Source: Schistosoma haematobium (lineage: Eukaryota; Platyhelminthes; Trematoda; Strigeidida; Schistosomatidae). Taken from it: a stretch of DNA of 64,000 nucleotides. Within the stretch, counting starts at the first letter, position 1, and each line of letters begins with the position of its first letter. Below are positions 24,371-35,831 of this stretch, piece after piece. The translations under genes and the position numbers were made by a program. The notes under the pieces are model-generated. The model was not told the origin of the DNA. It saw only the letters and a program-made list of their open reading frames with translations, and made no database searches. The stretch covers positions 45,289,806-45,353,805 of the forward strand of contig NC_067196.1 in the NCBI RefSeq assembly GCF_000699445.3, in the 5' to 3' direction.

Positions 24371-24640
24371 TCACTTGGTATTGTTTGGCTTGTATCTTCC
24401 CATTGAGGTGCAAGACTGCAATCCATCAGTCTGTTATTGGCATATGTGCATACTCTGCGTATGCCTCGATATTACCTTAATTCACAAGCTTTTTGTAAGC
24501 AATGATGGATAGTAGCTAGCAATGGAATCCAGAACGCGCGTTTCGTCCTATTTGGGACTCGTCAGCTGGATGTACCTGTATCTCAGAGTTGATGTTCACT
24601 CTGGGACTCAAATCAGTTGTTGTCCCCATTATAATTATAC
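24371..24640 (-). mobile_element. Sm-alpha-type SINE with hammerhead
   Basis: Reading minus: a partial head with a mutated box-B-like element (TTTGAGTCCCAG), the linker AACATCAACTCTGAGATACAG, a hammerhead (24571-24527), CACTATCCATC-like sequence, and a long 3' region to about 24371. The 3' region is shared with 51740-51880. The order tRNA-like head, hammerhead, 3' tail matches my memory of the Sm-alpha family of S. mansoni. The extreme 5' head is missing. Confidence 0.85.
24527..24571 (-). ncRNA. Hammerhead ribozyme (Sm-alpha type)
   Basis: Stem I ATCCAG (24571-24566) pairs perfectly with CTGGAT (24532-24527). The core is CTGACGA (24565-24559), stem II GTCC/GGAC with loop CAAATA, then GAAA, a short self-complementary stem III ACGCGCGT, and residue 17 is U (triplet GTT rather than the usual GTC). 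NUH triplets including U are tolerated, so activity is plausible. The extra upstream bases GGTACA are the segment that makes loop contacts in the natural Sm-alpha ribozyme. Confidence 0.85.
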
Positions 24641-25489
24641 AAGATAATGTTTCCTGAATATTTTGAATCGAATGCTAATGAACCTATGAAATGAACTGTT
24701 CAAATCCAACTGGTAATAACAATAAAAAATCAAGATGAATTGTAACTAGTTACCATAAAATTAAAGTATATATAAGTAAGAACATAGTAGATGAAACTAT
24801 ACCATTACATATACTCTATGGAATAATAAATTAGATGAATATAAATTTGTACAAAATAAATCATTTAAATGCTACTTGGTTAAGTGTTTTAAGAGGTTCA
24901 TTACTTAAAAATTTAATAAATTAACTATTTATCATTCTTATGCAAATTTCTTTACGTTTATTAACTTGTTGCCAACAAACTTATCGTTGTGTAAAATTAA
25001 TTCATTATGATTTGTACAATTTAATTGAGAACGACCAAAATAATCAAGAGGAAAATGAATAATTTCATTTTATTAGTGATTCACTAAGGAATTCCTTTCC
25101 TTTCTTTTTCAAGAAAAAAAACAAACTTTTAAAAATGATTGTATCAAATTAGAATGATAAATTTTAGCAATCTATTCATTAGAGTAAGATATATGTCATG
25201 TTAAATTACATTTTACCATCAGGAAATTATAATAACTTCCAAGTAAAGTATTGTAGAACTAACAGTTTTGTGTCTCTGGTTCATAAAATATACATATTCA
25301 GTGTAAGACATTATAGGTATTTTTTAATTTATTTAAAACCAAAGATAAGCGTTTCGATCTTTAAGAATTTCACAAAACGTTTGAGTAGTTTCTTTGACAC
25401 TTTTGAATGCATTAATCTACGTTCGCTTTAGATGAATAAAAACGTTTTTTTAATCGTATATCTAAACTACTAATATAGAATTATAAACA

Positions 25490-25800
25490 AAGATGGATAG
25501 TGGCTAGCAGTGGAATCCAGGCCGCGCGTTTCGTCCTTTTTATGACTCGTCAGCTGGATGTACCTGCATCTCAGAGTTGATGTTCACTCTGGGACTCGAA
25601 CTCAGTACCATTCGCTTCAAACGCCATCACGCTATCCACTTAACGCGCGTCCTGGGTTCCAGTGTTAGCCACTATCCATCATTGCTTAGAATGTTTGCGA
25701 ATGAAGGAAATATCGAGACAATACGTACAGTATTCATATATGCCAATAAGAAACTGATAAATTGCAGTCCTAAACATCAATGGAAAGATTCAAGTAGATA
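25490..25800. mobile_element. Sm-alpha-type SINE, snapback composite with inactive hammerhead
   Basis: A minus-oriented arm (about 25490-25643: 3' part, hammerhead, box-B-like GACTCGAACTC on plus, head) is followed by a plus-oriented arm. That arm starts at GCGCGTCCTGGGTTCC (25646), just above the predicted cleavage point, and runs into the tail. In the left ribozyme (25559-25515) the triplet that should be NUH reads GGC and stem II is weakened, so it should not cleave. Confidence 0.78.
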
Positions 25801-28800
25801 ATATCAAGTGAATTTAGTGATAAAGTGTCTGTAACATGGTTCTAATTATACATAAAGTCCTTCGAACAACCTATTTAGCTGTTTAATATTTTCAGCAAAA
25901 TAAAAAACAACAACTTGGATTCATAACAAATTCAAGTTCAAGTCGTAGATATAATCTCATTTATTTATTCATCAGTCTAGGAATAACCATTACCAGACAC
26001 AACATTATGTTCATGAAATGGCTATATATCCTGATCAATTATAATTTACAAAAATCTCTTAATGGTTTGTATGAATAGTGAAAAAGGAAAAAAAACATTT
26101 TATCGATTGAATACATTTATTATCAATTAATTATATGTAACGAGAATTCAATTGACACTTGTAATGATCATCTAGTGATAAGTTATGGTATGATTTAATA
26201 TCGTCAATAATATTTTTTTGTAATTAAAAATAAATCATTTCCCAAGAAATTGGAAATATTATAACTATAGTACTAGTATTATTATCAGTAGTAGTATTTG
26301 TATCTCCATTAGTAATAGCGTTAGAATCAAATCAATTCATATTTTATATTAAAGATAAGGAAGAGTACATTAATTCATTAAAATAAATTTATCACAAATA
26401 TTCGGATGTAATACTAGTAACATATTTATTATTAATGTCTATCTAATTGTAACAGTCAGATAATTGATGAGTTTTAAAATAGTAATAATCTTATCTTTTG
26501 TATTCAGTATTGATTTATGAATAAGTAATAACGATTAACAATAAACTTTAATATGGAACAGTAAATAAATATATTTGAACAGTTAGTGATTATATAACCA
26601 AGGGAACATATTCTTTTTACTATTGATTATTGAAGTTTAAAATCCTGAAGAAATCAACAATGTTTCAGTGAGTTTTTATGTAAACTTAAATTTCACAAAA
26701 CATCTTTCTTGTATAGAACAACAAACAATTTTTAAAATTATTTCAATATATTATCAGACAAAAAAATGTTGATTTAAGTACAATATTGTTTAATATGTAA
26801 ATTAGATTATTGACTATTAAAATGGAACAAAATACGAGATCATACCCTAATACAGTGAGATTCTTATACAGCATTACTTCTATTTTCAATTCAGTGTGAA
26901 ATTTATTTCACTTTGATATATTTGATTAGAATATTCAATGAATCGATTCAGTGTGAACTTCGCCAAGTATAAAATGCAGTATGCGTTTTGTAGTTATTCT
27001 GTTATACCCATTTTTTTGTTTCCTGTATCTGGGTTATTTATGACATGCGTTAGTAAAACTGATGTTTTAACCAGTATATTTGGTTAAATGGTCGTTGTGT
27101 TATTAGTGAGGGGATAAAATCAATCATTATCACCAGAGTTTGTCTTCTTCATGTGATCACTCGAACACTGATTATTTCTCATAGAGGTTGATGATTAAAA
27201 AATATGCAAAATAATGGTCATCATCGTCGGTGGGAAATGTATTTCATTCACCCAAACCAACGTAAAACAGGAATTGCAAAATGTTTAGTGTGAAAACCTA
27301 AAATTGTTATACCTATCATGACCCCATGTTGTTGTTGGCAATATGATAGTTGTACTCCTTGTTTTGTCATATGGCTCTTGATAGTCTAGTGATTTACTAT
27401 AGGAAGAATATTTCAGTAGTTGTGAACATCTGTAGCTGAGGATCTGGGTGCTCTAATAGAATTGCCATGCAAATTGTTTCAATAACATTTATCATTATTT
27501 GCATTATAACCTTTCCTGTTATCCTTGAATTCTTATACAGTATTGCTCTTGGCTCTTAGTATTTTTAACAGAAAAATTCTAGTTAAGGACAATATTTTTC
27601 CGAGCAAATATACCCTGTCAAACTCTAAAATGTAATAAATATCAATCCAACTTTGATAGCAAGAGTATCACTTCGAATTCTGCATAAACATTAGTCCTAA
27701 CTGAAATCCGTTTTGGATAAAGCAAAGATGACCACATTAATATATCCTCCATGCTTGTTGCGTCAATTGTTTTACGCAAATTAAGAATACTCTTAAAACT
27801 AAATATGAATTTATGTTTATCAATGCCATGGTCGGACTTGATAGTTTTAAATAAGGCGTGCAATGGGTAGAAAGGTAATAATAAATATGAATGTTATTTG
27901 AGCAATCATATAAATTAACGGTGTTTTTTATTAAATGTTTATTGAAAGCAACTGGTCTAGTAATCAAATATTCTTGGTTAAATATTATTCATATACCAAA
28001 CAAACTTCTCTTATCACCCATTTTCAAATGGCTATTGATCTGTTTAATATAAAATTATCGGTAGAAGTTAAAAAGTTTGAGTAGGCCGATAAGAAATAAC
28101 AAAAATGACTAATAAAAACTGTAATTCAACTGTTCGAGATTTATTCCTTCGTTGAGATCCAACTAATAACACGAAGCCAAGTCATTTTTCATTTTTGAAA
28201 AACGGTAGACTATCATTCAGATGAACAAAATATATGCTTCATACAATTGTTTAACAGTTTCATAAATGGAAAACTTGATTATTTTCTTATGTTATAACTG
28301 CCTTATGAAAGATGATGTTATTAGTTTCCTTTGTTAATGGCCATTCTATTTATATTTCTATTTTACGATTTGACGTACTGTTTTGATATATATCAGTTAG
28401 AATAACTAATGATTTGTTCAATTTAGCCTGTCTCAGTTTATTGCAAATTATAAGAGGGATATATATATATGAACGGTCATTCGGGGCATGCCGTGCTGTT
28501 AATACCAGATTCTCGTTGAAAAAATATACTGACCCAAGTTACAGTTGTATGGTACACTCTAGTTAGTATTGTACAAATGTCCTGCTGTTGATTCAAATGT
28601 CATTTTTTATTTCATGTCAATTCATTGTGCTTTTATTTTTATGCAACTGCTCTCAAAGGTCATTTCAGCTGTTTTGGAATACGTGTACGTTATAAATGTC
28701 ATAATAAGTATAATGGAATGCACAAAAACAATTTTATGCATATAGAGTAATTAGGGATATGAAATTTATAGATTGCAGTCAGAAAATCTGGCAATTATTT

Positions 28801-29339
28801 AGATAATATTTACAAGTGTTTTAATTACTACCAGTAGTATTGGCAGTCATAACATATTAGTTACTAACTGACCTTTATTAGTCATAGATCAACATGGGGA
28901 TGGATAGAAATTAATCTCTAATATTGTTCATTTTATATTATGGCTGTTGGGTGCAGGCAACAGTTATATTGCTCAGATAGTGATTTGTTTATGCTTGGCC
29001 TATTTTCTGATAATTAGTCAACAGGGATTCGGTTGTGTAAAGGTAAATACAGTTTACTGTACTCGTTTGTTCAATTGAATTTAATGTAGCAATTTTTTTA
29101 ATTAGTTAGCAAGGGCTAAGATCCAAATGTTTCAATCATTAGTCCATTACTGCATTTAAAAGTATGAATTATATCGAAGCTGCTGATTTTTTAGTGAAAC
29201 GGTAATTTTATGCGTAAAGTAAAAATATTGACTGTAACCGTGACCGATCAGTATGCATAAGTGAAAGAATGCATAGTTATGCAAATCTTAGTCTTCTTTT
29301 ATATAACATGTAATCAAACTCTTGAAAGACGTTAACTTT

Positions 29340-29476
29340 TTTGATGAAGCTCTATTCTCTGAACTGGAAGTCTTCTATCAGAAGTTTGTGCTGATGATGT
29401 CATTCAGAATAGTGATGAAAGGTCCACGACCAAACCATCCACTTCAGAGCACAAAGATCTATCAAAATCATCCACC
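29340..29476. repeat. Penelope-derived palindrome
   Basis: A short left arm (TTGATGAAGCTCTATTCTC, 29341-29365) is the inverted copy of the end of the right arm (29380-29476, with TGTGCTGATGATGTCATTCAG and ACGACCAAACCATCCAC). It has the same core as the palindromes at 5806, 44697 and 50981. Confidence 0.65.
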
Positions 29477-30987
29477 TGTATTTTAACCATAAAGTCAACT
29501 GACTACTTTTGATACTGTTAAATATTTAGTAAACTAAGATATTTATGATTTTCCAGTACCGCATACATAATCCCGTTTATTTTTTTCTTAAGTTTATTCT
29601 GCATATGAAATTTATTGTTTTGCTGTTCAAATAGCACACTGATTCATTTTCATGTTGTGTTAGAAGGGACTGCTTTGTTTGAAGTTAACTTCATGTAAGA
29701 TAAATGTTAAAATTCTGGAGATTTAATTCATTCCAGACAATATAAAAGGTGTATAAGCTACGCGAGAAATATTAGTGAGATATTTTTAGGTAGAAAAAAG
29801 TCAGCAAAGATTACTTTCAGTGGAAAAATAAAAATGAAAGAAAAATTAAGGTTTTTCCTCACATTCAAGTAAATGTGTTGGTGTATTCATGATAACAGTA
29901 ATGACTATAAGAATAGTTACATGTATATGCTTGATTTATATAAACTATTTGCTAATTTTCATTGATATAAATAAGTGAAAAAACACATGTAACTATAGAG
30001 AATTGACACGGATATGATGTGACATGTTTACATGTTCAAAGTCTATCTCATTAGCGATTTACCTTCGGACAAATTGAGCAAAAGACAATATGGTTGTGTG
30101 AATCACGGCAATTAGTATGTAACTAATCATTTGGAGGATTACGCAGGTGAGAAAAATACTGCAATACAAAAATGAAGTTCTAAACCTTGTTGTTATGCTA
30201 TCCCAGTGGTCGAAGCGTTCACATCATGAATCCTGATTTACCGTACGAAAATAAAGATGTTAATCAAGTTCGTCGATTATATTAATTGTGCTTTATGACT
30301 TGTTGTGACGTTTAGCATGGATGATTTATAAATTTTTTTTGGCCAGTAATACATACCATGAGCCATTTACTCTGGGAATTGTGACACTAGTAGGTCTATA
30401 ACACGAAACATTATTTGTATTATAAGTCATCTCACTTTAAAAAAAGTTGTTCATCGTGCTTCGTAAACAAATTTCAGATTGTCCGATTATTTTTTCTTAG
30501 CTTTTTGTATTTCTCTTTGACTGAAAATCTATAAGTGTTTAAAAATCCTCGCCATACTAAAACAGTGATGCATGAATGAAGGATATACCAAAGTCGATCA
30601 GATTCAAAGTCCTTCAGTCGCTGGAAATAACGGCTATTCAAATTAAGAAACTGGAGTTATGTGTGCAAAAGATTTATGTGCCACCTCTTCTCCTACCTTG
30701 GCCAATCTCTGGGCCGATAAATCAAAAATAATGTTAATTACATATAAAGTGACCTAATTCGATTGATGCCCCTAAGGTTATGTATTTTTCGATGACTATA
30801 ACTTGATCATATTCACATTTCTTTGTATCATTAACATGTCAATATGATAATTATTCTTTTAGGATCATTATTAATGTTTAGCATTCACCTCACTTTATTA
30901 TTCCTTGCTGAATTAACATTACTGTACATCAGTTCTTCTAACAAATATTGAATCTGGTTTGCAAACACATAATTATTTGTATCAGAA

Positions 30988-31063
30988 GGGGTTTTTGTGG
31001 ACATTATAGTAATTTCAGTAGTTGAGATCATGAGTCAATTGAAGTTAGACCACCATGGAAAAC
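30988..31063 (-). mobile_element. SINE family B 3' tip
   Basis: It begins with the conserved terminus CAGAAGGGGTTTTTGTGGAC on plus and stops within CCACCATGGAAAAC, so only the last 75 bp of the SINE is present. Confidence 0.72.
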
Positions 31064-31781
31064 TTTATGTTGCATATATATATTCTAGTTATGAACTGCA
31101 TAATTTCATTTAACTTATAAAACTTATGGTAGTTACCATTATATGTTAGCCATTCCGATATTAAAAATTTTATTCTATTTTACAAACAATTCTTCATTCA
31201 CATGCCATAATTTTAAATGACGTTAACCCTGACCATTTTCGGATTATTAATTTTAATATATAAGTGTAGAAAATAAAGAGATTTCAGTGAAAAGAAGTAT
31301 TCTTCATTGATGTGTCTCAGTGTTTTAAATTATTAGGTAAACATAGTTTTATCTGTATAAATGAATATGCATATTGGTTGGACAATTTAATTCACTTAAT
31401 TTGTAACGATTTTTTAACTGATTGTAACCGCCGTGGAAGCTTGCAATGATTGAGGAAAACAGATTTTCAAAACTTAATATGTGATTAGGTATTGAGAGTT
31501 TTTATTTCAACACAAAAGGATATTTGAAGAAACTTACTTTTGTGACTATTTTATGAAGTGAAACACTAGACTGAGGTCATAATTTCTCCGCTAACGAATA
31601 AATCATTTTAGCGATCATCACAAGTTTTAAAAATTACGCAAGGTTTACGTTTACGTACTAAGCGTATTGTTGTTAACATTATTTTAATATACAACTTGAT
31701 ATTCAAACTCTTACTGATCCCTTCTGGTATATCGACTGTTAACATATGAATTGTAACGTTTATATTCAATGGAATACTTAC

Positions 31782-32468
31782 TTGATGATTGCTAATTGTA
31801 GCGTAATACATTGGTAAAAATGCCAACCATATAATACATGTTGTATACATAGTGAAACCAATAAATTTTGATTCATTAAAATTTTCTGGAATCTGTCGTG
31901 TTTTTACAGCATATGCTGTACAAACAATAATTAAAATCATATTGTAAGCCAGGGAGATTAAAAAACTTTTATCTTTCATTGCACATCGTAAAACAAGATA
32001 ACCAGGTCTAATTTCATCAATTCGTGTATCGGGCGAATCAAAGCCAAACCATATAGCTGATAGTGATAATTGTAGTGCAATTAATGATCCCGAAATAGCA
32101 AGTTGTGATCTTGGTGAAATATATACAGGACGTTTAGTAGTACGTTTTGCTGCATCAAATATTCTTGCTATACGATTGGTTTTTGTTAATAATGAAGCAT
32201 ACATCATTGCAAAACCAAGACCAATTAGGATTCGCTGCAGTGAACATGTGAAAACTGACGGTCTTGCAATCAGAATAAATGCACATGAATAGCAAACTAA
32301 ACATCCAGCTAACTGTACATAAGCCAGTTCACGTCCTGTAGCACGAATCAAGGGTGTATCAGAGTAGAAAACCCATGTAAGTATAACTCCACCAGTAATT
32401 AGTATTCCAAGACTACTGAAAGTTATTGGGACGATCGCAAACCAAGTCGAAATATCTATGTAGTGTAA
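31782..32468 (-). CDS. Metabotropic glutamate receptor-like protein, TM1-TM6 exon
   Basis: The exon is exactly 229 codons, with acceptor TTTTTGCATACAG before 32468 and donor GTAAGT after 31782. It encodes the core of the class C seven-helix domain: TM1 FAIVPITFSSLGILITGG, then TPLIRATGRELAYVQLAG leading into TM2, TM3 with the conserved LLTKTNRIARIF at the second intracellular loop, TM4, the extracellular loop, TM5, and KTRQIPENFNESKFIGF followed by TM6 MYTTCIIWLAFLPMYY. These are family signatures of glutamate-activated, G-protein-coupled receptors at the plasma membrane. The reading frame continues beyond both splice sites (upstream MFKPARNFYF, downstream VSIPLNINV); those parts are intronic. 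G-protein class cannot be told from this exon. Confidence 0.95.
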
Positions 32469-34765
32469 CTGTATGCAAAAATAAAAATTTCTAGCTGGTT
32501 TAAACATTTAAGCACAAAATTTCGATAAATCTGTATTTTAGGAATCAAAAAGATTACTATTCAGAATTCTAATCCATATCTTAAGTTTTCGACTGAGTGT
32601 TTAGGTAAACTCTACTTTCACTTTAGACAGCATTGATGATCTTTGTTGTTCCCAAGTCACAAGCTAGAAATTGTGCTGATATAGGTGTAGTTATAAATAC
32701 ACCAGGTGACGTGTATCTTTCTAAAAAAATTTCATTTCACTGTAATAAGTTTACATCATAATCGCTGAAAGATTCCCATTATATGAAAACACGATTAATA
32801 TAATGGGAATTTTTCAGCGACTAAAATCTTGTGGTCAACCGATTGCGTTGAAGGTACTCAATGAGTATAACGCAAAGTTCACAGAAACGAAAGTTCATAT
32901 AATTGTGTTTTACATCATAGGTTCAACGTTCTCCGAGGATATTATAAAACAGATGTTTTCGACTGCGAATGTACTTCAAATCTCATCGCATAGTGAAATT
33001 CTGTTTCTTGAACCTACCATGAGATGGTGTTAGTGATAGCAACGTTTAGTAAAAAAAACATCGAGTTATGTGGTAAGCAGTTGAATAGATGGTTTCTTAA
33101 CAAAGAAGATCAGTCTAAGTAAACATTTGCCTATAGTGTAGGTTAGTCGGATAGACCGAAACACTAGTTCAAGAATATTTTTTTTAAAAACGTAATTTTA
33201 TAGAATTCGCTCTATTCTAATTTGCGATTAAATAAATATGTTTTGAGTAGGTAATAGTTTGACAGTTCACGAGAAAGAGTAATTAACATCCATTTTCTGT
33301 AGTAACGCTGTTTTGCAGTTATGAGAAGAAATTAATGTAAATTATATCTCAATAGAAGAAGCACGTGTAAAAAGGGACGTTGGGAATGACTAACGTAATG
33401 TCCTCCATACTTTAAAAAACTCTACATTTTCCACTGAGCTGTTATCGTTGACCTTTGTCTTCTATTATATGGATATTTATTTAGAATATCCTCCTCTTTG
33501 GTCTAGTTCCTGATCCTGTATTTGTTGAAGATTTTTCTAAGTGGTTAATAAATTGTGTTGATTTCGACGTATTCTTTAATGTAGGCAATGACAAGATGAC
33601 ATTAGGTAATCAAGAACAAGGTCGACATGACAAGCTGTCAGTCATATGGGGATATTTTAATCTCTCACTCCTCCTTGAAGTTCATACTAATGATTTTATT
33701 TAGAAGGACATTAGAAGCTTCAAGACTAGATCATCCTGCCCAGTGAGTGAAACCTAATCAAACTAATCAATCTAAACTATAAACCTTTTCCACTATAAAA
33801 TTTATTCATTATGCTTTTTAGGATCATATAAGAGGTGTCTTTCTTTGCTTACTTGAAAATATTATCAGGGTGTTCAAAAGGTTGTCTATATGTGGATTAT
33901 ATTTTCAGGTTGGCGTTTTGTTTTGAACATTTTGATATGACAGTCTAATGTATAGACCGTGTCGCCGATCAACTGGATATTTCATATATTATTTGATTTA
34001 TTAGATAAGATAATACACTACAGTATACATGATAGTTGCATACAATTTGCTCTCTATCTATTCTGTTCCTTAAGTAACAACTGTATATGTGTTATAATTT
34101 GGTAGCATGAGAACTTACGTTCTGTATTACTTAATAAACTATAACTTGATCACGGCAGAGATATTTCTCATCGAAAATAGCGTGGTACTTAGACTTTCAA
34201 TAGTAGGAAATTATCTTCTTAAACGAAACTATGGTTAATTTTACAACGGGCTCTAATTTCTAGTCGACATATGGAACCATTTTGTTACCATTTATCTTTT
34301 CAGTTAAATATTATTTTTTCTCTATCACCATTCATGATTCCATGAACTTGTCAACTCTTCAAAATTTATTACCTCTGTTATCATAAGTTTTTTATTCGGC
34401 TACCATAAAAAACTGTTAAACGGTTACTGAAGAATCAATGTCTCACTATTATACTATTACTTAGTGGGATGTAACAATTTGAAACCCTCGCCATTTCAAC
34501 TTCAAACCTTAGGACCTTTATTTTAAATGTTTTTGACTGTAATTATATTTGGATCTATCATATTTCTAACTTCTAAATGAAACTCATTTCAGTTTAACTA
34601 AATGACTCTTAACACTTCATTTGATACCAAAAAATAATTAGCATGACCGACTTCAAATAAAACCATATATTGTACATTTATTTATTGCCATTTTGAAAAG
34701 ATTAACGTTTGAATGTTGGACAGAGTTATATGTAGCAAATGATAAATAATTAATTTTGCATTTAC
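32469..34765 (-). other. Receptor intron (2.3 kb)
   Basis: It separates the cysteine-rich exon (donor GAG|GTAAATG) from the TM1-TM6 exon. Apart from the hairpin at 32762-32820, with a 76-codon open stretch in its right arm and beyond, no coding or named repeat sequence was recognised. Confidence 0.65.
32762..32820. repeat. Near-perfect 23-bp inverted repeat (hairpin)
   Basis: TCGCTGAAAGATTCCCATTATAT (arms 32762-32784 and 32798-32820) is repeated in inverse orientation with one mismatch around a 13-nt spacer. It may be a DNA-transposon remnant or a stable hairpin in the intron. No second copy was seen. Confidence 0.85.
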
Positions 34766-34922
34766 CTCTAAAAGTTCGCATGTTCTTTTATCCTTTGAAG
34801 GCCAGTGTTGAAAAGGACAAGTTTCACAGTGAGTTAAATTAACTACACGTTGGTCTACACCGCATGTTTCGCATGACCAACAACATTGTTGTTTCTTGTC
34901 TAAACGTCGAACTTCACCAAAT
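34766..34922 (-). CDS. Metabotropic glutamate receptor-like protein, cysteine-rich domain exon
   Basis: The acceptor TTATGTAG precedes 34922 and the donor GAG|GTAAATG follows 34766; 157 nt encode 52 residues after one base that completes a glycine codon. Together with the end of the previous exon it forms the nine-cysteine module linking the ligand-binding domain to TM1 (Pfam NCD3G type): QCSEEC at the end of the upstream exon, then KKQQCCWSCETC, HCETCPFQHWPS and KDKRTCELLE here. All nine cysteines are present by my count, and the CCW and C-x(5)-WP spacing are as in mGluRs. In the family this domain relays ligand closure to the membrane helices. Confidence 0.93.
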
Positions 34923-35320
34923 CTACATAACATTAATTAAAAAAGAAGAATAAAAGTAACACCTTATATGCATAGTATTTTGAAGCTTTTTTATTAACAA
35001 AGAAGCAATCTTCATAGCTGATAACAGACTGGTAGTTGGGGGATTAAATCGGAAGCAGATTGTTTAATTGTTTTCGCGCATATCCGTTGTCTGACTGAGG
35101 TGTTTTCTCTGAAATACCACTGAGCATTATATAATGTCACTGAATGTCTGATCCTAAGCATTGGATAATATCGATTAAATCCAAGGTAATGATGAATGTA
35201 TCTTAGCAACCATCGTCAATTGGAACGCAGCCTTTCTATTGATTGTCCCCAACTATTTAGAATATAGTAAGTGTGGTGTAGAGTAACTTTGGATAGTGGT
35301 TGGAGGTAGTCGACAGGAAA

Positions 35321-35363
35321 CCCTGGACCCGGGTTTCGTGCTACTTGGCACTCGTCAGCAAGG
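35321..35363 (-). ncRNA. Hammerhead ribozyme, third SINE family (copy A)
   Basis: Minus strand: stem I CCTTG (35363-35359) with CAGGG (35325-35321), including one G-U pair; core CTGACGA (35358-35352); stem II GTGC/GCAC with loop CAAGTA; GAAA (35337-35334); perfect stem III ACCCGGGT; cleavage triplet GTC ending at 35326. Every canonical core base is present. Confidence 0.85.
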
Positions 35364-35605
35364 TGTACCTGTAATCTTGAGGGAAATGGTGCTCCCTGGA
35401 GGATTCGATCTCGTGTCACCCAGCTTCAAAGTCAGAGACGTTGCTGCTGAGCTATCCGAGCCGCGACCGACCTCCTGTAGGACTGAGATGTAATCACAAT
35501 TGATTGATCACTGGGTGGTGATCAATGTCATGCGTGTCTAGTCCTTATTGGTGTACATCGAGTGCTATCGCTCATGATGCGATGTGGCCACCAGTCTAGG
35601 TGACA

Positions 35606-35648
35606 CCTTGCTGACGAGTGCCAAGTAGCACGAAACCCAGGTCCAGGG
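35606..35648 (+). ncRNA. Hammerhead ribozyme, third SINE family (copy B)
   Basis: Plus strand: CCTTG (35606-35610), CTGACGA (35611-35617), GTGC/GCAC (35618-35621 and 35628-35631), GAAA (35632-35635), stem III ACC/GGT around CA, triplet GTC ending at 35643, CAGGG (35644-35648). It differs from copy A by one base in stem III and keeps an intact core, so the insert has one predicted ribozyme on each strand. Confidence 0.85.
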
Positions 35649-35831
35649 TTTCCTGTCGACTACCTCTAACCACCATCTAAATCTCAATATATAGTGCCCG
35701 CAGTGTCGGGTCACCTAGACTGGTGGCCACATTGCAACATGATCGATAGCATTCGATGTGCACTAATAAGGACTAGACACGCATGACATTGATCACCACC
35801 CAGTGATCAGTCAATTGTAAGAGTAACTTTG

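Larger units (their letters stand above)
22416..31781 (-). other. Receptor intron between TM6 and TM7 exons (9.4 kb)
   Basis: It is bounded by the donor GTAAGT at 31781-31776 and the acceptor TATAG at 22420-22416. It carries a GC-rich repeat (22687-23084), two Sm-alpha-type SINEs (24371-24640 and 25490-25800), a Penelope palindrome (29340-29476) and a SINE family B tip (30988-31063). No other gene was supported in 25810-29335 or 29480-30985. Confidence 0.7.
35280..35831. mobile_element. Inverted composite of a third tRNA-headed SINE, with two hammerheads and 12-bp TSD
   Basis: Direct repeats AGAGTAACTTTG at 35280-35291 and 35820-35831 bound a 528-bp insert. From the left: a minus-oriented hammerhead (35363-35321) and its tRNA-like head (to about 35480, with GGATAGCTCAGCAGCAACG and GATCGAATCC); a minus-oriented tail (35598-35485); a plus-oriented hammerhead (35606-35648); and a plus-oriented middle and tail to 35819. 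The segments 35485-35597 and 35710-35822 are long inverted repeats. On the minus strand the order tail then head suggests that a head-to-tail dimer was copied. It lies in the intron between the receptor's ligand-domain and cysteine-rich exons. Confidence 0.82.

Noticed and set aside
30988..31063. DNA-transposon terminal inverted repeat (CAGAAGGGG / CCCCTTCTG)
   Set aside because: The outer ends of SINE pairs look like such repeats, but the flanking duplications are 11-13 bp and single copies have only one such end, which fits target-primed insertion better.
31608..31781. C-terminal extension of the TM1-TM6 open frame
   Set aside because: It follows a consensus donor GTAAGT, loses family similarity at once, and TM7 is found in phase in the next exon.
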